From: JACCYQ01 sp036675565
Lineage (GTDB): Bacteria; Bacteroidota; Bacteroidia; Chitinophagales; Chitinophagaceae
Assembly: GCA_036675565.1 (NCBI GenBank)
Contig: JAKFER010000329.1
Location: 1-16,472 of the forward strand
Length of the DNA: 16,472 bases
Direction of reading: 5' to 3'
Below, in pieces: positions 8,051 to 16,433 of the stretch (positions are counted from its first letter, which is position 1; each line of letters opens with the position of its first letter). The notes beneath the pieces are model-generated. The model searched no databases, had not been told where the DNA came from, and worked only from the letters and a program-made list of their open reading frames with translations. The translations under genes and the position numbers were made by a program.

Positions 8051-11000
8051 TTATTTTATCCTGTATAAAGCTGGTTGTTCGTCATTCTGTACAAACAGCA
8101 TATAGCGCTTATCCTTGCTCTTTATTTCCTTGATGTCCTTTATTGCTCCCCGCAGGCTAAGACCCGATAGCTTCGGCTCTATCCAACTGAACTCTCCTTT
8201 GCCATTGTTTAACAACATGTGCCCATAACTCGCATCCAGCCTGCCGAATTGCGGCGGGAAGTTAAACATATTACCTCCTGCTATCAGGTCTGGTTTGTTG
8301 TCATTATTAATGTCTATTATTTCTATCGCATTCACACTTGATAGCTGCAGCATTTGTGGTAAGGCTTTTATTGTAAAGCTTCCTTTGCCATCATTGATCG
8401 CTACTATTGATTGGCAATAATTGAATTGCTTTACGTTCGATTTTTTAATCAACTCTTTGCTGAACAGATCGTGGATCGTCTTTTTTGCATAATCGCTGTG
8501 TTTCAGATTTTTCTTCTTTAACCCAGGAAACTGGTCCGTAATCTCCCGTTTTAAAAACACCGGCACATCTTTTTCTTCTATCGTCCTCGTCAGGAACTGT
8601 TCAGCAGTACCACTCTGGTCAAAATCATTGATCCATAATTTTACAGGATTGTTTTCATTTGGTCTCAGGTAAAAATTTTCTCCGATATTACCGATTATCA
8701 AATCTGTTTTGCCATCTCCGTTTACATCGGCTGCAACTACTGTTTGCCACCAGCCATACATATTTTCAAGGTTTGTATTTTTTAATTCCTCAAATTTATT
8801 TTTGCTTTTGTTAAAACTGAATATTCTTGTAAACATCCATTCTCCGGTGATGATCAGTTCTTTTTTATTGTCTCCATTTACATCGGCCCATACCGCGCCG
8901 GTCACCATGCCGGCATTGGCTATGTTTATGTTCATGGCTTGTGTCACATCGATAAAATGTCCATTGCCATCATTCCGGTAAATATAACTCTGTGGTGTCA
9001 CTCCATAACTATATGGAACACTCCGGCTTCCAACAAACAGGTCCATGTCTCCATCTCCATCATAATCTTCGGCCACTGCTACCGATATATTCATATTATT
9101 ATTGGGGAAGGCTTTGGTATCTATGGTAAAGTTCCCCTTGCCATCATTTTTGTACAACCGGTGTTGCAATTCGCGGCTGTTTGACTGCACATTGTTGCCA
9201 CCAGCTCCGACAAACAGATCCTGGTCACCATCCTTATCTGCATCAAAAAACAACACGGCTATGTCTTCAAAGTCGGCATAGCTTTTAAACACCTGTTGTT
9301 CACTTTTTATAAATCCATTTGGCGTTTGAAGGTATAGCTGCCCTGCCTGTTCTTTGGCGCCACCTATATAAATATCTTCCAGTCCATCGTCGTTGACATC
9401 AGCCCTGGCAATCTTTGGTCCCTCTACAGACAACATCTCAGGCAGATTTCGCTCATAATAAAAATCAACATAATCATCTTCCTGGTGTTTGTCCATTATT
9501 GTGATCACCGGTTCTAATAAAACTGAGGCTACAGGTCGCTCTTCTGTTGTCATTGAGCTTCCTTTATCCGGTTGTTGCAATACATGCACTTTATTCAACT
9601 CCGGCTTTTCATACTTGCTGTAGGTTCTATCGGGCCATATCACGATCATCGAATCTACTTCCTTTAGTTTTCCCAATCCGATGATCTGTTTATAGTCAAC
9701 TGACGACTGAAAACCACGGCTTGGAATTACTTCTCTATTGTATACCTGTCCATCTTTATAAATTTTTATTCTGCTACCTACACAAAATATATTTTTCTTA
9801 TTTCCTTTTAATTGAATGCCGATATAGCTGTTTATATTCTGTTCCCTTGAATTATTGCGGTACACAAAGGCGGGTTGATTCTCGTTATTAATTACCAAAT
9901 CCAGGTCACCATCATTGTCTAAATCTCCATACGCCGCGCCATTGGAGAATGAAGGCTGCGTAATGCCCCAGTCTTTCCCCGCATCAGTAAATTGCAGGTT
10001 GCCATTATTCTTATAAACTTTATTGGCTAACGCATGAATAGGAATATGCTTCAGGACAGAATCAACACTTTGTTTTTTCCCGGAGATGATCATATTTTGT
10101 ACTACATCATTGGCGAAAAAATCCATGAAATCGAGATTGGTTACATCCCGGTTGATCCCATTGCAAACATATATATCATTGAGTCCATCATTATCAGCAT
10201 CAAAAAATAAGGCTCCCCAGCTCCAATCGGTAGCAGCTACACCACTATAATTAGCCGTTTCAACAAATCTTCCATTTTTATTATTAATGTACAGGCAGTT
10301 TTTCATAAACTGACGGTAAAGGCCCACTTCCAGCCGCTTATTGTATAGATCAATATTATCAAAGGCCCCCAATGTTTTCAAACGATAATCATCTTCCGGC
10401 AGCATGTCGGTTGTAAAAATATCAGGATAGCCATCATTATTAATATCACAGATATCAGCACCCATTGAAGAAAAACTATTCTGCTCTATGCGATCTTCGA
10501 ACTCGTCCTTGTATGTTCCGTCTTTTTGATTGATGTATAAATAATCACGTTCATAGGAGTCATTTGCAACATAAATATCCGGGTAGCCATCATTATTCAC
10601 ATCTCCGACTGAAACTCCCAATCCAAAACTTACCAGGCTTCCATGTATTCCAGCCTGCGCATTTATTTCGGTAAAATAATCATTATCGTTGCGATACAAA
10701 TGATCGCCCCCCCCTTTTAAAAAATCGGCAACTGGCCATTGCGCATCAGGAAGATTACGTTTGTTCGTATAGCCTAGGTTATTAATTGGAATTGGACTAT
10801 TATTAATTAGAAAACAGTCCAGGTCACCATCCAGGTCGTAATCAAAAAAAGAAACCTGAGTAGTATATGCAGAAATATCCAGGCCATATTTAGCTGCCGA
10901 TTCAGTAAAACTAAGATCATGATTATTGATATAAAGTTTATTGCGGCGGTTACCACTTTTCATATGACCCGAATTGCACACGTAAATATCCAGCCAGCCA

Positions 11001-11356
11001 TCATTATTGATATCTGCCATTACCGCACCGGTGCTCCACATACTGTCTTGCCGCATACCCGACCCTGGTGTGATATCATCAAACTTAAACTCGTCTTTAT
11101 TCAGGTATAGTTTATTCTCTCCCATATTTGATGTCAGAAACACATCACAAAGACCATCGTTGTTAATATCACCGATCGCCACACCCCCACCGTTATAGTA
11201 ATTGCGGAAATAAAAACTATTTTCAATTTGACCATCAATCACTTTATTATTGAAATCAATTCCTGTATTTCCCATTAGTTCAAATAGATTTTTTTTGCCT
11301 GTACTACAGGACAGGAATAAAAGAAAGAAAATAAGAATAGAAAAAATGAATTTCAT
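8051..11356 (-). CDS. VCBS/FG-GAP repeat lipoprotein with ASPIC/UnbV domain (first of three)
   Basis: The product has 1101 residues. The N-terminus (MKFIFSILIFFLLFLSC) is a short lipoprotein signal with lipobox FLSC (Cys17). Calcium-loop motifs start at residues 63, 115, 172, 252, 304, 386, 478, 653, 705, 764, 825, 877 and 1015; a few are degenerate, such as D-V-N-G-D-N-K-K-E at 825. The ASPIC/UnbV domain occupies about 522-586 (RGFQSS at 547-552, IWPD at 573-576). A conserved ATDWSWG segment (376-382) just before motif 6 recurs in all three proteins apart from one residue. This is the first gene after the SusD terminator and is preceded by a candidate Bacteroidota promoter. The next gene starts 39 bases beyond its TAA stop. 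Related proteins are often labelled RNA-binding because of the UnbV name, but the lipoprotein signal argues for a cell-surface role. Glycan or protein binding is inferred, not shown. Confidence 0.92.
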   Translation of the reverse strand: MKFIFSILIFFLLFLSCSTGKKNLFELMGNTGIDFNNKVIDGQIENSFYFRNYYNGGGVAIGDINNDGLCDVFLTSNMGENKLYLNKDEFKFDDITPGSGMRQDSMWSTGAVMADINNDGWLDIYVCNSGHMKSGNRRNKLYINNHDLSFTESAAKYGLDISAYTTQVSFFDYDLDGDLDCFLINNSPIPINNLGYTNKRNLPDAQWPVADFLKGGGDHLYRNDNDYFTEINAQAGIHGSLVSFGLGVSVGDVNNDGYPDIYVANDSYERDYLYINQKDGTYKDEFEDRIEQNSFSSMGADICDINNDGYPDIFTTDMLPEDDYRLKTLGAFDNIDLYNKRLEVGLYRQFMKNCLYINNKNGRFVETANYSGVAATDWSWGALFFDADNDGLNDIYVCNGINRDVTNLDFMDFFANDVVQNMIISGKKQSVDSVLKHIPIHALANKVYKNNGNLQFTDAGKDWGITQPSFSNGAAYGDLDNDGDLDLVINNENQPAFVYRNNSREQNINSYIGIQLKGNKKNIFCVGSRIKIYKDGQVYNREVIPSRGFQSSVDYKQIIGLGKLKEVDSMIVIWPDRTYSKYEKPELNKVHVLQQPDKGSSMTTEERPVASVLLEPVITIMDKHQEDDYVDFYYERNLPEMLSVEGPKIARADVNDDGLEDIYIGGAKEQAGQLYLQTPNGFIKSEQQVFKSYADFEDIAVLFFDADKDGDQDLFVGAGGNNVQSNSRELQHRLYKNDGKGNFTIDTKAFPNNNMNISVAVAEDYDGDGDMDLFVGSRSVPYSYGVTPQSYIYRNDGNGHFIDVTQAMNINIANAGMVTGAVWADVNGDNKKELIITGEWMFTRIFSFNKSKNKFEELKNTNLENMYGWWQTVVAADVNGDGKTDLIIGNIGENFYLRPNENNPVKLWINDFDQSGTAEQFLTRTIEEKDVPVFLKREITDQFPGLKKKNLKHSDYAKKTIHDLFSKELIKKSNVKQFNYCQSIVAINDGKGSFTIKALPQMLQLSSVNAIEIIDINNDNKPDLIAGGNMFNFPPQFGRLDASYGHMLLNNGKGEFSWIEPKLSGLSLRGAIKDIKEIKSKDKRYMLFVQNDEQPALYRIK

Positions 11357-11417
11357 TGAATTTAGAATAACAAAAAGGTAAGAAATAACAACCTACTCCT
11401 TATTTAAAAATTAATAG

Positions 11418-11425
11418 CAAACTTA
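11418..11425 (-). promoter_or_regulatory. Candidate -7 promoter element for the three-gene VCBS operon
   Basis: On the minus strand the sequence is TAAGTTTG, a full match to the Bacteroidota -7 consensus TAnnTTTG. It would place the transcription start near 11410 and give a leader of about 55 bases before the ATG at 11356. It lies downstream of the terminator that follows the susD-like gene, as expected for an independent promoter. I find no TTTG at the expected 19-21 base spacing upstream, so the -33 half is missing and the call stays moderate. Confidence 0.4.
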
Positions 11426-11497
11426 CCAATCATTCATATAAAAGAAGATCACAAGTAAACTAACAGAATAAAATGAGGCAGCAATAAACATAAAAAT

Positions 11498-11521
11498 AAA
11501 GGTCATTTTGCAATGACCTTT
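11498..11521 (-). terminator. Rho-independent-type stem-loop after the susD-like gene
   Basis: AAAGGTCATT (11498-11507) and AATGACCTTT (11512-11521) form a perfect 10-base-pair stem with a four-base loop. On the minus strand the stem is followed by ATTTTTATGTTTATT, a T-rich tail. The stem begins 33 bases past the susD-like stop codon (11555-11557), which fits termination of the susC-susD transcript. The stem has few G-C pairs, so read-through into the VCBS genes is possible. A bidirectional role has no use here because no plus-strand gene ends nearby. Confidence 0.7.
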
Positions 11522-11554
11522 TAAGTTATTAGTCGGTAAAAACTCTTTAAGTGC

Positions 11555-13108
11555 CTAGTAACCCGGATTTTGAACCAGGTTAGGATTAGCAGCTATTTGC
11601 TGGTTAGAAATAGGAAACAGAAGATATTTTGGATCACTCTCCTGTGGCTTCAGTTGCCGTGGACCCAAAAATTTACCAAACCGTATAAGATCCTGCCTTC
11701 TCCAACCTTCCATGTAAAGTTCTCTTCCTCTCTCATCTAATAAGTTATCTAACGTCACTGATGCAAGAGGAGTAACGCCCCGATTAGCACGGATAGCATT
11801 CACAATAGGTAGCGCTGCTGCTGCTGCATTAGTACGAACTAAAGCCTCAGCTTTCATTAACATGACATCCGCAAGCCTGAAATAAACAAAATCATTATCA
11901 CTAAGATCAGTGCCTTCATTTTGCCAGTCAACAGCATATTTATAGACTCTGACTCCTGTTACTTCGAGATTGTCTCCGGTTTCGATCAATGCAACTTCCG
12001 GGGTATAATTTAATGGCGGAGCACCGGGTTTACCATCGCCTGAAAGAAGCGGTTCACCTGTTACTAAACTATATTGCTGGCCTGCTAAAAAACCAACATT
12101 TACCCGGTTACCCGGATTCGGATGATCACCATCATTAGCCGGGTAGGCCACTCCTTTTCTAACATCATTAGGTTCAAACTTGTTATAAAAGTCAGTTGTT
12201 GTAGAAAATCCATTCCATCCACCGGGCGGTTGATTATAATGAAGGGTTGAATGATACCTTGATCTTATACCACCCGATTCAACACCACCGATATTTTCTG
12301 CCACCCATATATTTTCCTTGCCAATGGAAGTATTTGCAGGGGCGAAATTATCGAAATAGTTTGCGCTGAATGTATAACCACCCGCAAGAACTTCATCTGC
12401 CAATGTAATTACCTTCTGCATATCAGCGGCGTCAAAAGTCGGAGCCGCCCTGTTGGCAAATGTTCCTTTATTCAGGTAGCATTTCATTAAAAGGACTTTT
12501 GCAGCGTTTTTATTCGCTTTCGTATTCGGGCCAACTGGTAAATCCGGAATAATGGCTATTAGTTCACTCATAATATATTCAAGAGCCTCCGCCCCTAATC
12601 TTACCTTGGGAGCTTCAAGCGCACTTGCCCCAGGCTCCCGGTAAGGAAGTTGATCCCAACCATCATACAACATGAATGACACCATAGCACGTAAAAATCT
12701 GGCTTCTGCTGCTTGCTGCGCCGTAGGATTAAAACGCAATATTTCAGTAGCAGCGAAAACAACCCCATTCAGGTCATTAAAAAGATTCCTGTTAAAGAGA
12801 TGCTCACCTGTAAATGTAAGGCCGTGTAACTGAGTAAACACCCCGTTATCATCCCAGTCAGGCCCACGGGTAGGCACTAATAACGCATCGGTGGTTACTT
12901 CCCAAAGGGCATAAACGCCTTCATTGCCTTGGAATGGACCCCGCATGTTATTATAGACACCTTTTAATAAGGCATCAACATTACCGCCACCGCCGCCAGC
13001 ACCAACCTGCTCCGCAGTTAAATTACCCCTAAGTTTTTCGTCCAGTTTGGTACAACTTAAGAGCAGTATTGAAAATAAAATAATTATACTTATTAATTTC
13101 TGTGTCAT
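11555..13108 (-). CDS. SusD/RagB family nutrient-binding outer-membrane lipoprotein
   Basis: The product has 517 residues. The N-terminus is a lipoprotein signal with lipobox LLSC (Cys19), followed by T-K-L-D-E, an acidic stretch typical of surface-exported Bacteroidota lipoproteins. A glycine-rich linker (37-42) precedes the helical body. SusD hallmarks are present: the A-E-A-R-F-L-R-A helix (134-141), K-x-x-A-K-V-L-L-M-K-C-Y-L TPR-like helix (about 200-212), F-V-Y-F-R-L-A-D-V-M-L-M-K-A-E-A-L (407-422), E-R-G-R-E-L-Y-M-E-G-W-R-R-Q-D-L (459-474) and the C-terminal L-F-P-I ... NPNLVQNPGY. In the family this protein forms a lid over the SusC barrel and captures oligosaccharide at the cell surface. 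The gene lies 30 bases after the SusC-type gene and is followed by a terminator. The bound glycan cannot be predicted from sequence. No susD symbol is given because the starch specificity of the type protein is not implied. Confidence 0.95.
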   Translation of the reverse strand: MTQKLISIIILFSILLLSCTKLDEKLRGNLTAEQVGAGGGGGNVDALLKGVYNNMRGPFQGNEGVYALWEVTTDALLVPTRGPDWDDNGVFTQLHGLTFTGEHLFNRNLFNDLNGVVFAATEILRFNPTAQQAAEARFLRAMVSFMLYDGWDQLPYREPGASALEAPKVRLGAEALEYIMSELIAIIPDLPVGPNTKANKNAAKVLLMKCYLNKGTFANRAAPTFDAADMQKVITLADEVLAGGYTFSANYFDNFAPANTSIGKENIWVAENIGGVESGGIRSRYHSTLHYNQPPGGWNGFSTTTDFYNKFEPNDVRKGVAYPANDGDHPNPGNRVNVGFLAGQQYSLVTGEPLLSGDGKPGAPPLNYTPEVALIETGDNLEVTGVRVYKYAVDWQNEGTDLSDNDFVYFRLADVMLMKAEALVRTNAAAAALPIVNAIRANRGVTPLASVTLDNLLDERGRELYMEGWRRQDLIRFGKFLGPRQLKPQESDPKYLLFPISNQQIAANPNLVQNPGY

Positions 13109-13138
13109 ATTTGAAGCTTTTTAAATTAATGTTTGAGA

Positions 13139-16100
13139 CTATAAAGAAAAATTCACTCCTAAAGTTATAGTCCTTGCAGAAGGGTACGGAGCATATTCTA
13201 TTCCAACAGATGGAACTCCATTTACATTCTTGTCTACGTTAACCTCGGGATCGAAACCGGAAAACTTAGTGATGACAAATAAATTTTGCCCGGTAACATA
13301 AAGATTTACACCACTAAATGTCTTTCCCAATGTTCCGATGTTATATGAAAAAGTTGCATTGGTCATTTTCAGGTAATTGCCTTTTTCAAGAAACCTGGAA
13401 GAATTGGTTACACGATTGGCAAAAGACTCCTTAACAGGATTTTCATACACGGAAAGTGCAATATTTCTACCACGTTTTATGCTTCCCACATTAATAATGT
13501 TATTAAGTGTTTCATTATAAATTTTATGACCGAAAGCACCATTCATATTTACTGTTAGTGTAAGTTTTTGGTATCTGAAGGTTGTGCTTAGTCCCAATAA
13601 AGTGGTTGGATTAGGATTGCCTAAATAATAAAATACATTTCCGTCCTCGGTATAGTTAGCCTGGCCCGTTGCTTTATCAAACCCAAGAAATTCTCTTGTC
13701 ACAAAGCCATTGATAGGAATACCATTTCTAATTTGCTGTACTGTCGCTCCGGTACTACCCTGTCCGCTTAATGTTCCTGTTGGGATGATTATATCAGCTC
13801 CGGCAGGAGTTAAAAGCTCAGATACATTGTTTTTTAAGAAAGTGGCATTTACACCAAAATCCCAACTCATATCCTTTTGATTAATAATAGCTGCATTAAC
13901 AGAAGCCTCAACGCCTTTGTTATCTATTTTTCCGGGCAGGTTTATCCATTTAATAGGAGCTCCTGGTGCCGCCGGCTGTGGAGGAGCACTGGGGAACAGC
14001 AGATCAGTAGTTCTTTTGTTGAAATAATCCACAGTAGCTGAAATTTTATTTTTTAATACGGTAATATCCAAACCTATATTAAACTGCCTGTCAGCTTGCC
14101 ATTTCAAGTCAAGGTTCTCATTATTAAGTTGGGTTATACTTCCGGTAGTACCACTACCATTTAAACCGTATCTCGCCTGTGCAGCTCCCGAAGGAAATTC
14201 CTGGTTCCCCGTTTTACCCCAACCACCACGAATTTTTAGTGAGTTGACAAAATCAATCTGGAAGAAATCTTCTTTCGTCAACACCCATGCCAATGCAAAT
14301 GAAGGAAAATAACCGTACTTATTATTCTTACCAAATTTTGTAGAACCATCTGCTCTGAAAGTACCTGTTACCAGGTATTTATCCTGATAATTAAATGCCG
14401 CTCTGGCAAAATAAGATTTCAATTCGTAGCTTGGATCTACAAAAGAATTAATACCCCGGTTTGTCGTATTGCCATATTGTATATAATTGGTATAATCCAA
14501 CCCAAAATTACCAAATCCGCCGGGGATAGTGTTTCCCTGGGCGTTTAAGCTGAAGCCTTTATTTGAATAATTCAAATACTCAAAACCAGCCACAGCAGTA
14601 AGATTCAAATTATTAGCAATCTCTTTATTAAAATTCAACGTATGCGTAAATTGCTGGGTTGATAATTCATTTTGGCCAATCTGGGCTCCACCCTTACCCT
14701 GGAAAGCTGCAACGTTTATATCGGGGGCAATAGAAGCTCTCCTTGTTCCGGTGCCGTAATTAATGCTATAAAGGAATCGATATTCCAACCAACTGGTGAA
14801 TTTGTAGTAAGGAGAAATGCTTGCTAAAATAGTGGTTACTTTGGCTTGGTCGTTAAAAGCCTCGGAAAGACCTAATGGATTAATGATACTCGTACCACCT
14901 ACATTAACCAATGAATCGGCTCCATTTGCCCTTTTCACTTTAAGAGGCAGGGTTGGATTCCATTGTAAAGCCTGCCCAATCATACTGCCTTCAGCACCAC
15001 CATTATTTGAAATAGGAGCGAGATCTTCTGTGTAGTGGGTTGGGATAATATTAAGATCTAACCCAAGTTTTTTGCTTTCCAGGAATTTAAATTGTCCGCT
15101 GAAATCTGCAGTATATTTTTTTATCCCTGTTTTTCTTACGATCCCTTCCTGGTCAAGTGCACCCAATGAAAAACGGTATTTTGCATTTTCGTTTCCGCCG
15201 CTGATACCAACATTATAATTTTGAACAAGCCCAGTTTGTGTAATTTCATCAAAAGCATCGGAATTACCGCCTTTATCATTCGTATTAGACAAGCCATAAT
15301 AAGTCAAAGCTTGCCTGAATTGGCCTGCATCAAGTATATCAATTTTTCTCATAACACTGGAAAATCCAACTGAAGCCCCAAAATCAATTTTAGTTTGTCC
15401 GGTTTTCCCTTTTTTGGTAGTAATCAATACAACTCCATAAGCAGCCCGTGAACCATATATAGCTGTAGCAGAAGCGTCTTTTAAAACATCAACGGATGCT
15501 ATATCAGAAGGATTTAAAAAGTTTAAAGGGTTAGACGCAGGATTACTTCCTCCAAAGCCGAAATCCTGTGCTCCCGGTCTTGGCGATCTTCCATCCAAGG
15601 GAACACCATCCACTACATATAAGGGTTGTCCGCTTCCGGTTATAGCCGAGTTACCCCTGATTTTAACAGAAGTTGCTCCACCAGGTTGGCCACTATTATT
15701 AGTTATTTGTACCCCGGCAACCTTTCCCTGGATCAACTGGTCGGCAGAAGTATAAGTACCTTTATTGAAATCTTTTTCACTAACTGAACCGACCGAGCCT
15801 GTTAAGTCTTTTTTCCTGGCAGTACCATACCCAATTACTACTACTTCACTTAAACCAGCAGTCGAAGCAACAAGTGAAACATCTATAGTAGTTTTATCAG
15901 TAATATTTATCTCCTGCCTTTCAAACTCAGCAGATGATACTACTAAAGTATTGATACCTGAGGGAACTGAAATACGAAAAGAACCATCTGTGGAAGTTGA
16001 AGTTCCCGTTGTAGAACCTTTAGGTTGAACGGACGCACCCACTACAGGCGTACCATCTTTGGAATCAGTAACCTTACCGGTTACTACCCGATCCTGGGCC

Positions 16101-16174
16101 AGTAATGAAATTGAGAGGAGCAGGAATACTGGCATGAAGATCACATAAAGCAATCGTTTCGATAACATAAGCAT
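13139..16174 (-). CDS. SusC/RagA family TonB-linked outer-membrane transporter
   Basis: The product has 1011 residues, within the usual range. A signal peptide ends at about SLLAQ (residue 27). Residues 30-101 are a carboxypeptidase-regulatory-like domain (starting V-T-G-K-V-T-D, with the S-T-D-G-S-F turn at 61-66). A TonB-box-like segment follows (EVVVIGYGTARKKDLTGSV, 110-128). The plug domain (about 130-260) contains G-K-V-A-G-V-Q, LYVVDGVPLDG (185-195) and the family motif VDVLKDASATAIYGSRAA (228-245). The rest is the 22-strand barrel, ending with a terminal strand in F-S-L. In the family it imports oligosaccharides together with SusD, powered by TonB-ExbBD. There is no N-terminal STN domain, so direct signalling to an anti-sigma factor is unlikely. 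ATG at 16174 is used; an in-frame ATG two codons later is equally possible. It is the first gene of the operon. Confidence 0.95.
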   Translation of the reverse strand: MLMLSKRLLYVIFMPVFLLLSISLLAQDRVVTGKVTDSKDGTPVVGASVQPKGSTTGTSTSTDGSFRISVPSGINTLVVSSAEFERQEINITDKTTIDVSLVASTAGLSEVVVIGYGTARKKDLTGSVGSVSEKDFNKGTYTSADQLIQGKVAGVQITNNSGQPGGATSVKIRGNSAITGSGQPLYVVDGVPLDGRSPRPGAQDFGFGGSNPASNPLNFLNPSDIASVDVLKDASATAIYGSRAAYGVVLITTKKGKTGQTKIDFGASVGFSSVMRKIDILDAGQFRQALTYYGLSNTNDKGGNSDAFDEITQTGLVQNYNVGISGGNENAKYRFSLGALDQEGIVRKTGIKKYTADFSGQFKFLESKKLGLDLNIIPTHYTEDLAPISNNGGAEGSMIGQALQWNPTLPLKVKRANGADSLVNVGGTSIINPLGLSEAFNDQAKVTTILASISPYYKFTSWLEYRFLYSINYGTGTRRASIAPDINVAAFQGKGGAQIGQNELSTQQFTHTLNFNKEIANNLNLTAVAGFEYLNYSNKGFSLNAQGNTIPGGFGNFGLDYTNYIQYGNTTNRGINSFVDPSYELKSYFARAAFNYQDKYLVTGTFRADGSTKFGKNNKYGYFPSFALAWVLTKEDFFQIDFVNSLKIRGGWGKTGNQEFPSGAAQARYGLNGSGTTGSITQLNNENLDLKWQADRQFNIGLDITVLKNKISATVDYFNKRTTDLLFPSAPPQPAAPGAPIKWINLPGKIDNKGVEASVNAAIINQKDMSWDFGVNATFLKNNVSELLTPAGADIIIPTGTLSGQGSTGATVQQIRNGIPINGFVTREFLGFDKATGQANYTEDGNVFYYLGNPNPTTLLGLSTTFRYQKLTLTVNMNGAFGHKIYNETLNNIINVGSIKRGRNIALSVYENPVKESFANRVTNSSRFLEKGNYLKMTNATFSYNIGTLGKTFSGVNLYVTGQNLFVITKFSGFDPEVNVDKNVNGVPSVGIEYAPYPSARTITLGVNFSL

Positions 16175-16218
16175 TCGTTTTTTGAGGTTTAGCAGAATAG
16201 CAGTAAATAATAAAACCA

Positions 16219-16233
16219 GTGTACCGAGTACAC
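16219..16233. promoter_or_regulatory. Palindrome GTGTAC-n3-GTACAC, possible operator in the susC-like leader
   Basis: The plus strand has perfect 6-base arms, GTGTAC (16219-16224) and GTACAC (16228-16233), around a three-base centre. It lies 45 bases upstream of the SusC-type start. A further GTACAC half-site is at 16283-16288. The palindrome overlaps the end of a candidate promoter, the position expected for a repressor site. It could instead form a small RNA hairpin in the leader. The symmetry is directly seen; the operator role is inferred. Confidence 0.4.
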
Positions 16234-16263
16234 AATCTAATGAATTATAGCTTCTTTAACAAA
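16231..16263 (-). promoter_or_regulatory. Candidate promoter for the susC-susD-like operon
   Basis: On the minus strand, TTTG (16260-16263) is followed after 20 bases by TAGATTGTG (16231-16239). The spacing is right for the Bacteroidota -33/-7 promoter, but the -7 half departs from TAnnTTTG at two positions. A start of transcription near 16226 would give a leader of about 50 bases. It is the best candidate I see in the 298 bases upstream of the gene, and it is not strong. Confidence 0.35.
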
Positions 16264-16433
16264 TTAAATTCCTCGCAAACTGGTACACTCTATAGGCCAT
16301 TTTTAATAAACATTAGCTGCATCATGTTATAAAAAGGCTTTTTTCCTTGTTTACAGTTAATATTGTTTTATAAAGTTATCTTTCAGACGTTTAAGGTAAA
16401 TTGATTATAACTACAGCCAATACAATATCTTGC

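Larger units (their letters stand above)
4688..11356 (-). repeat. Tandem gene duplication: two adjacent VCBS/ASPIC lipoprotein genes
   Basis: The genes at 8051-11356 and 4688-8011 are two imperfect direct copies of about 3.3 kb. The encoded proteins align without net insertion or deletion from the first calcium motif to the last. Sampled blocks show 42 of 50 identical residues just after the ASPIC domain and 53 of 60 near the N-terminus, against about half in the segment between motifs 3 and 4. The DNA is likewise recognisably similar over long stretches. This is a gene-scale duplication and not a mobile element: I see no terminal repeats or transposase. Confidence 0.85.

Noticed and set aside
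1887..11198. Plus-strand open frames of 60-90 codons opposite the VCBS genes.
   Set aside because: They lie antisense to well-supported coding sequence, recur at the same relative positions opposite the repeated DxDxDG codons, and show no recognisable domains.
1323..11356. Many near-identical short stretches reading ccatcattatt as a possible DNA repeat array.
   Set aside because: They are the codons of the D-I-N-N-D-G calcium loops read on the other strand. Spacing varies with the protein repeats and there is no CRISPR-like unit.
13139..16174. SusC as a signal-transducing receptor coupled to an anti-sigma factor.
   Set aside because: The protein goes directly from the signal peptide to the carboxypeptidase-like domain with no STN domain, and no sigma or anti-sigma gene is in the window.
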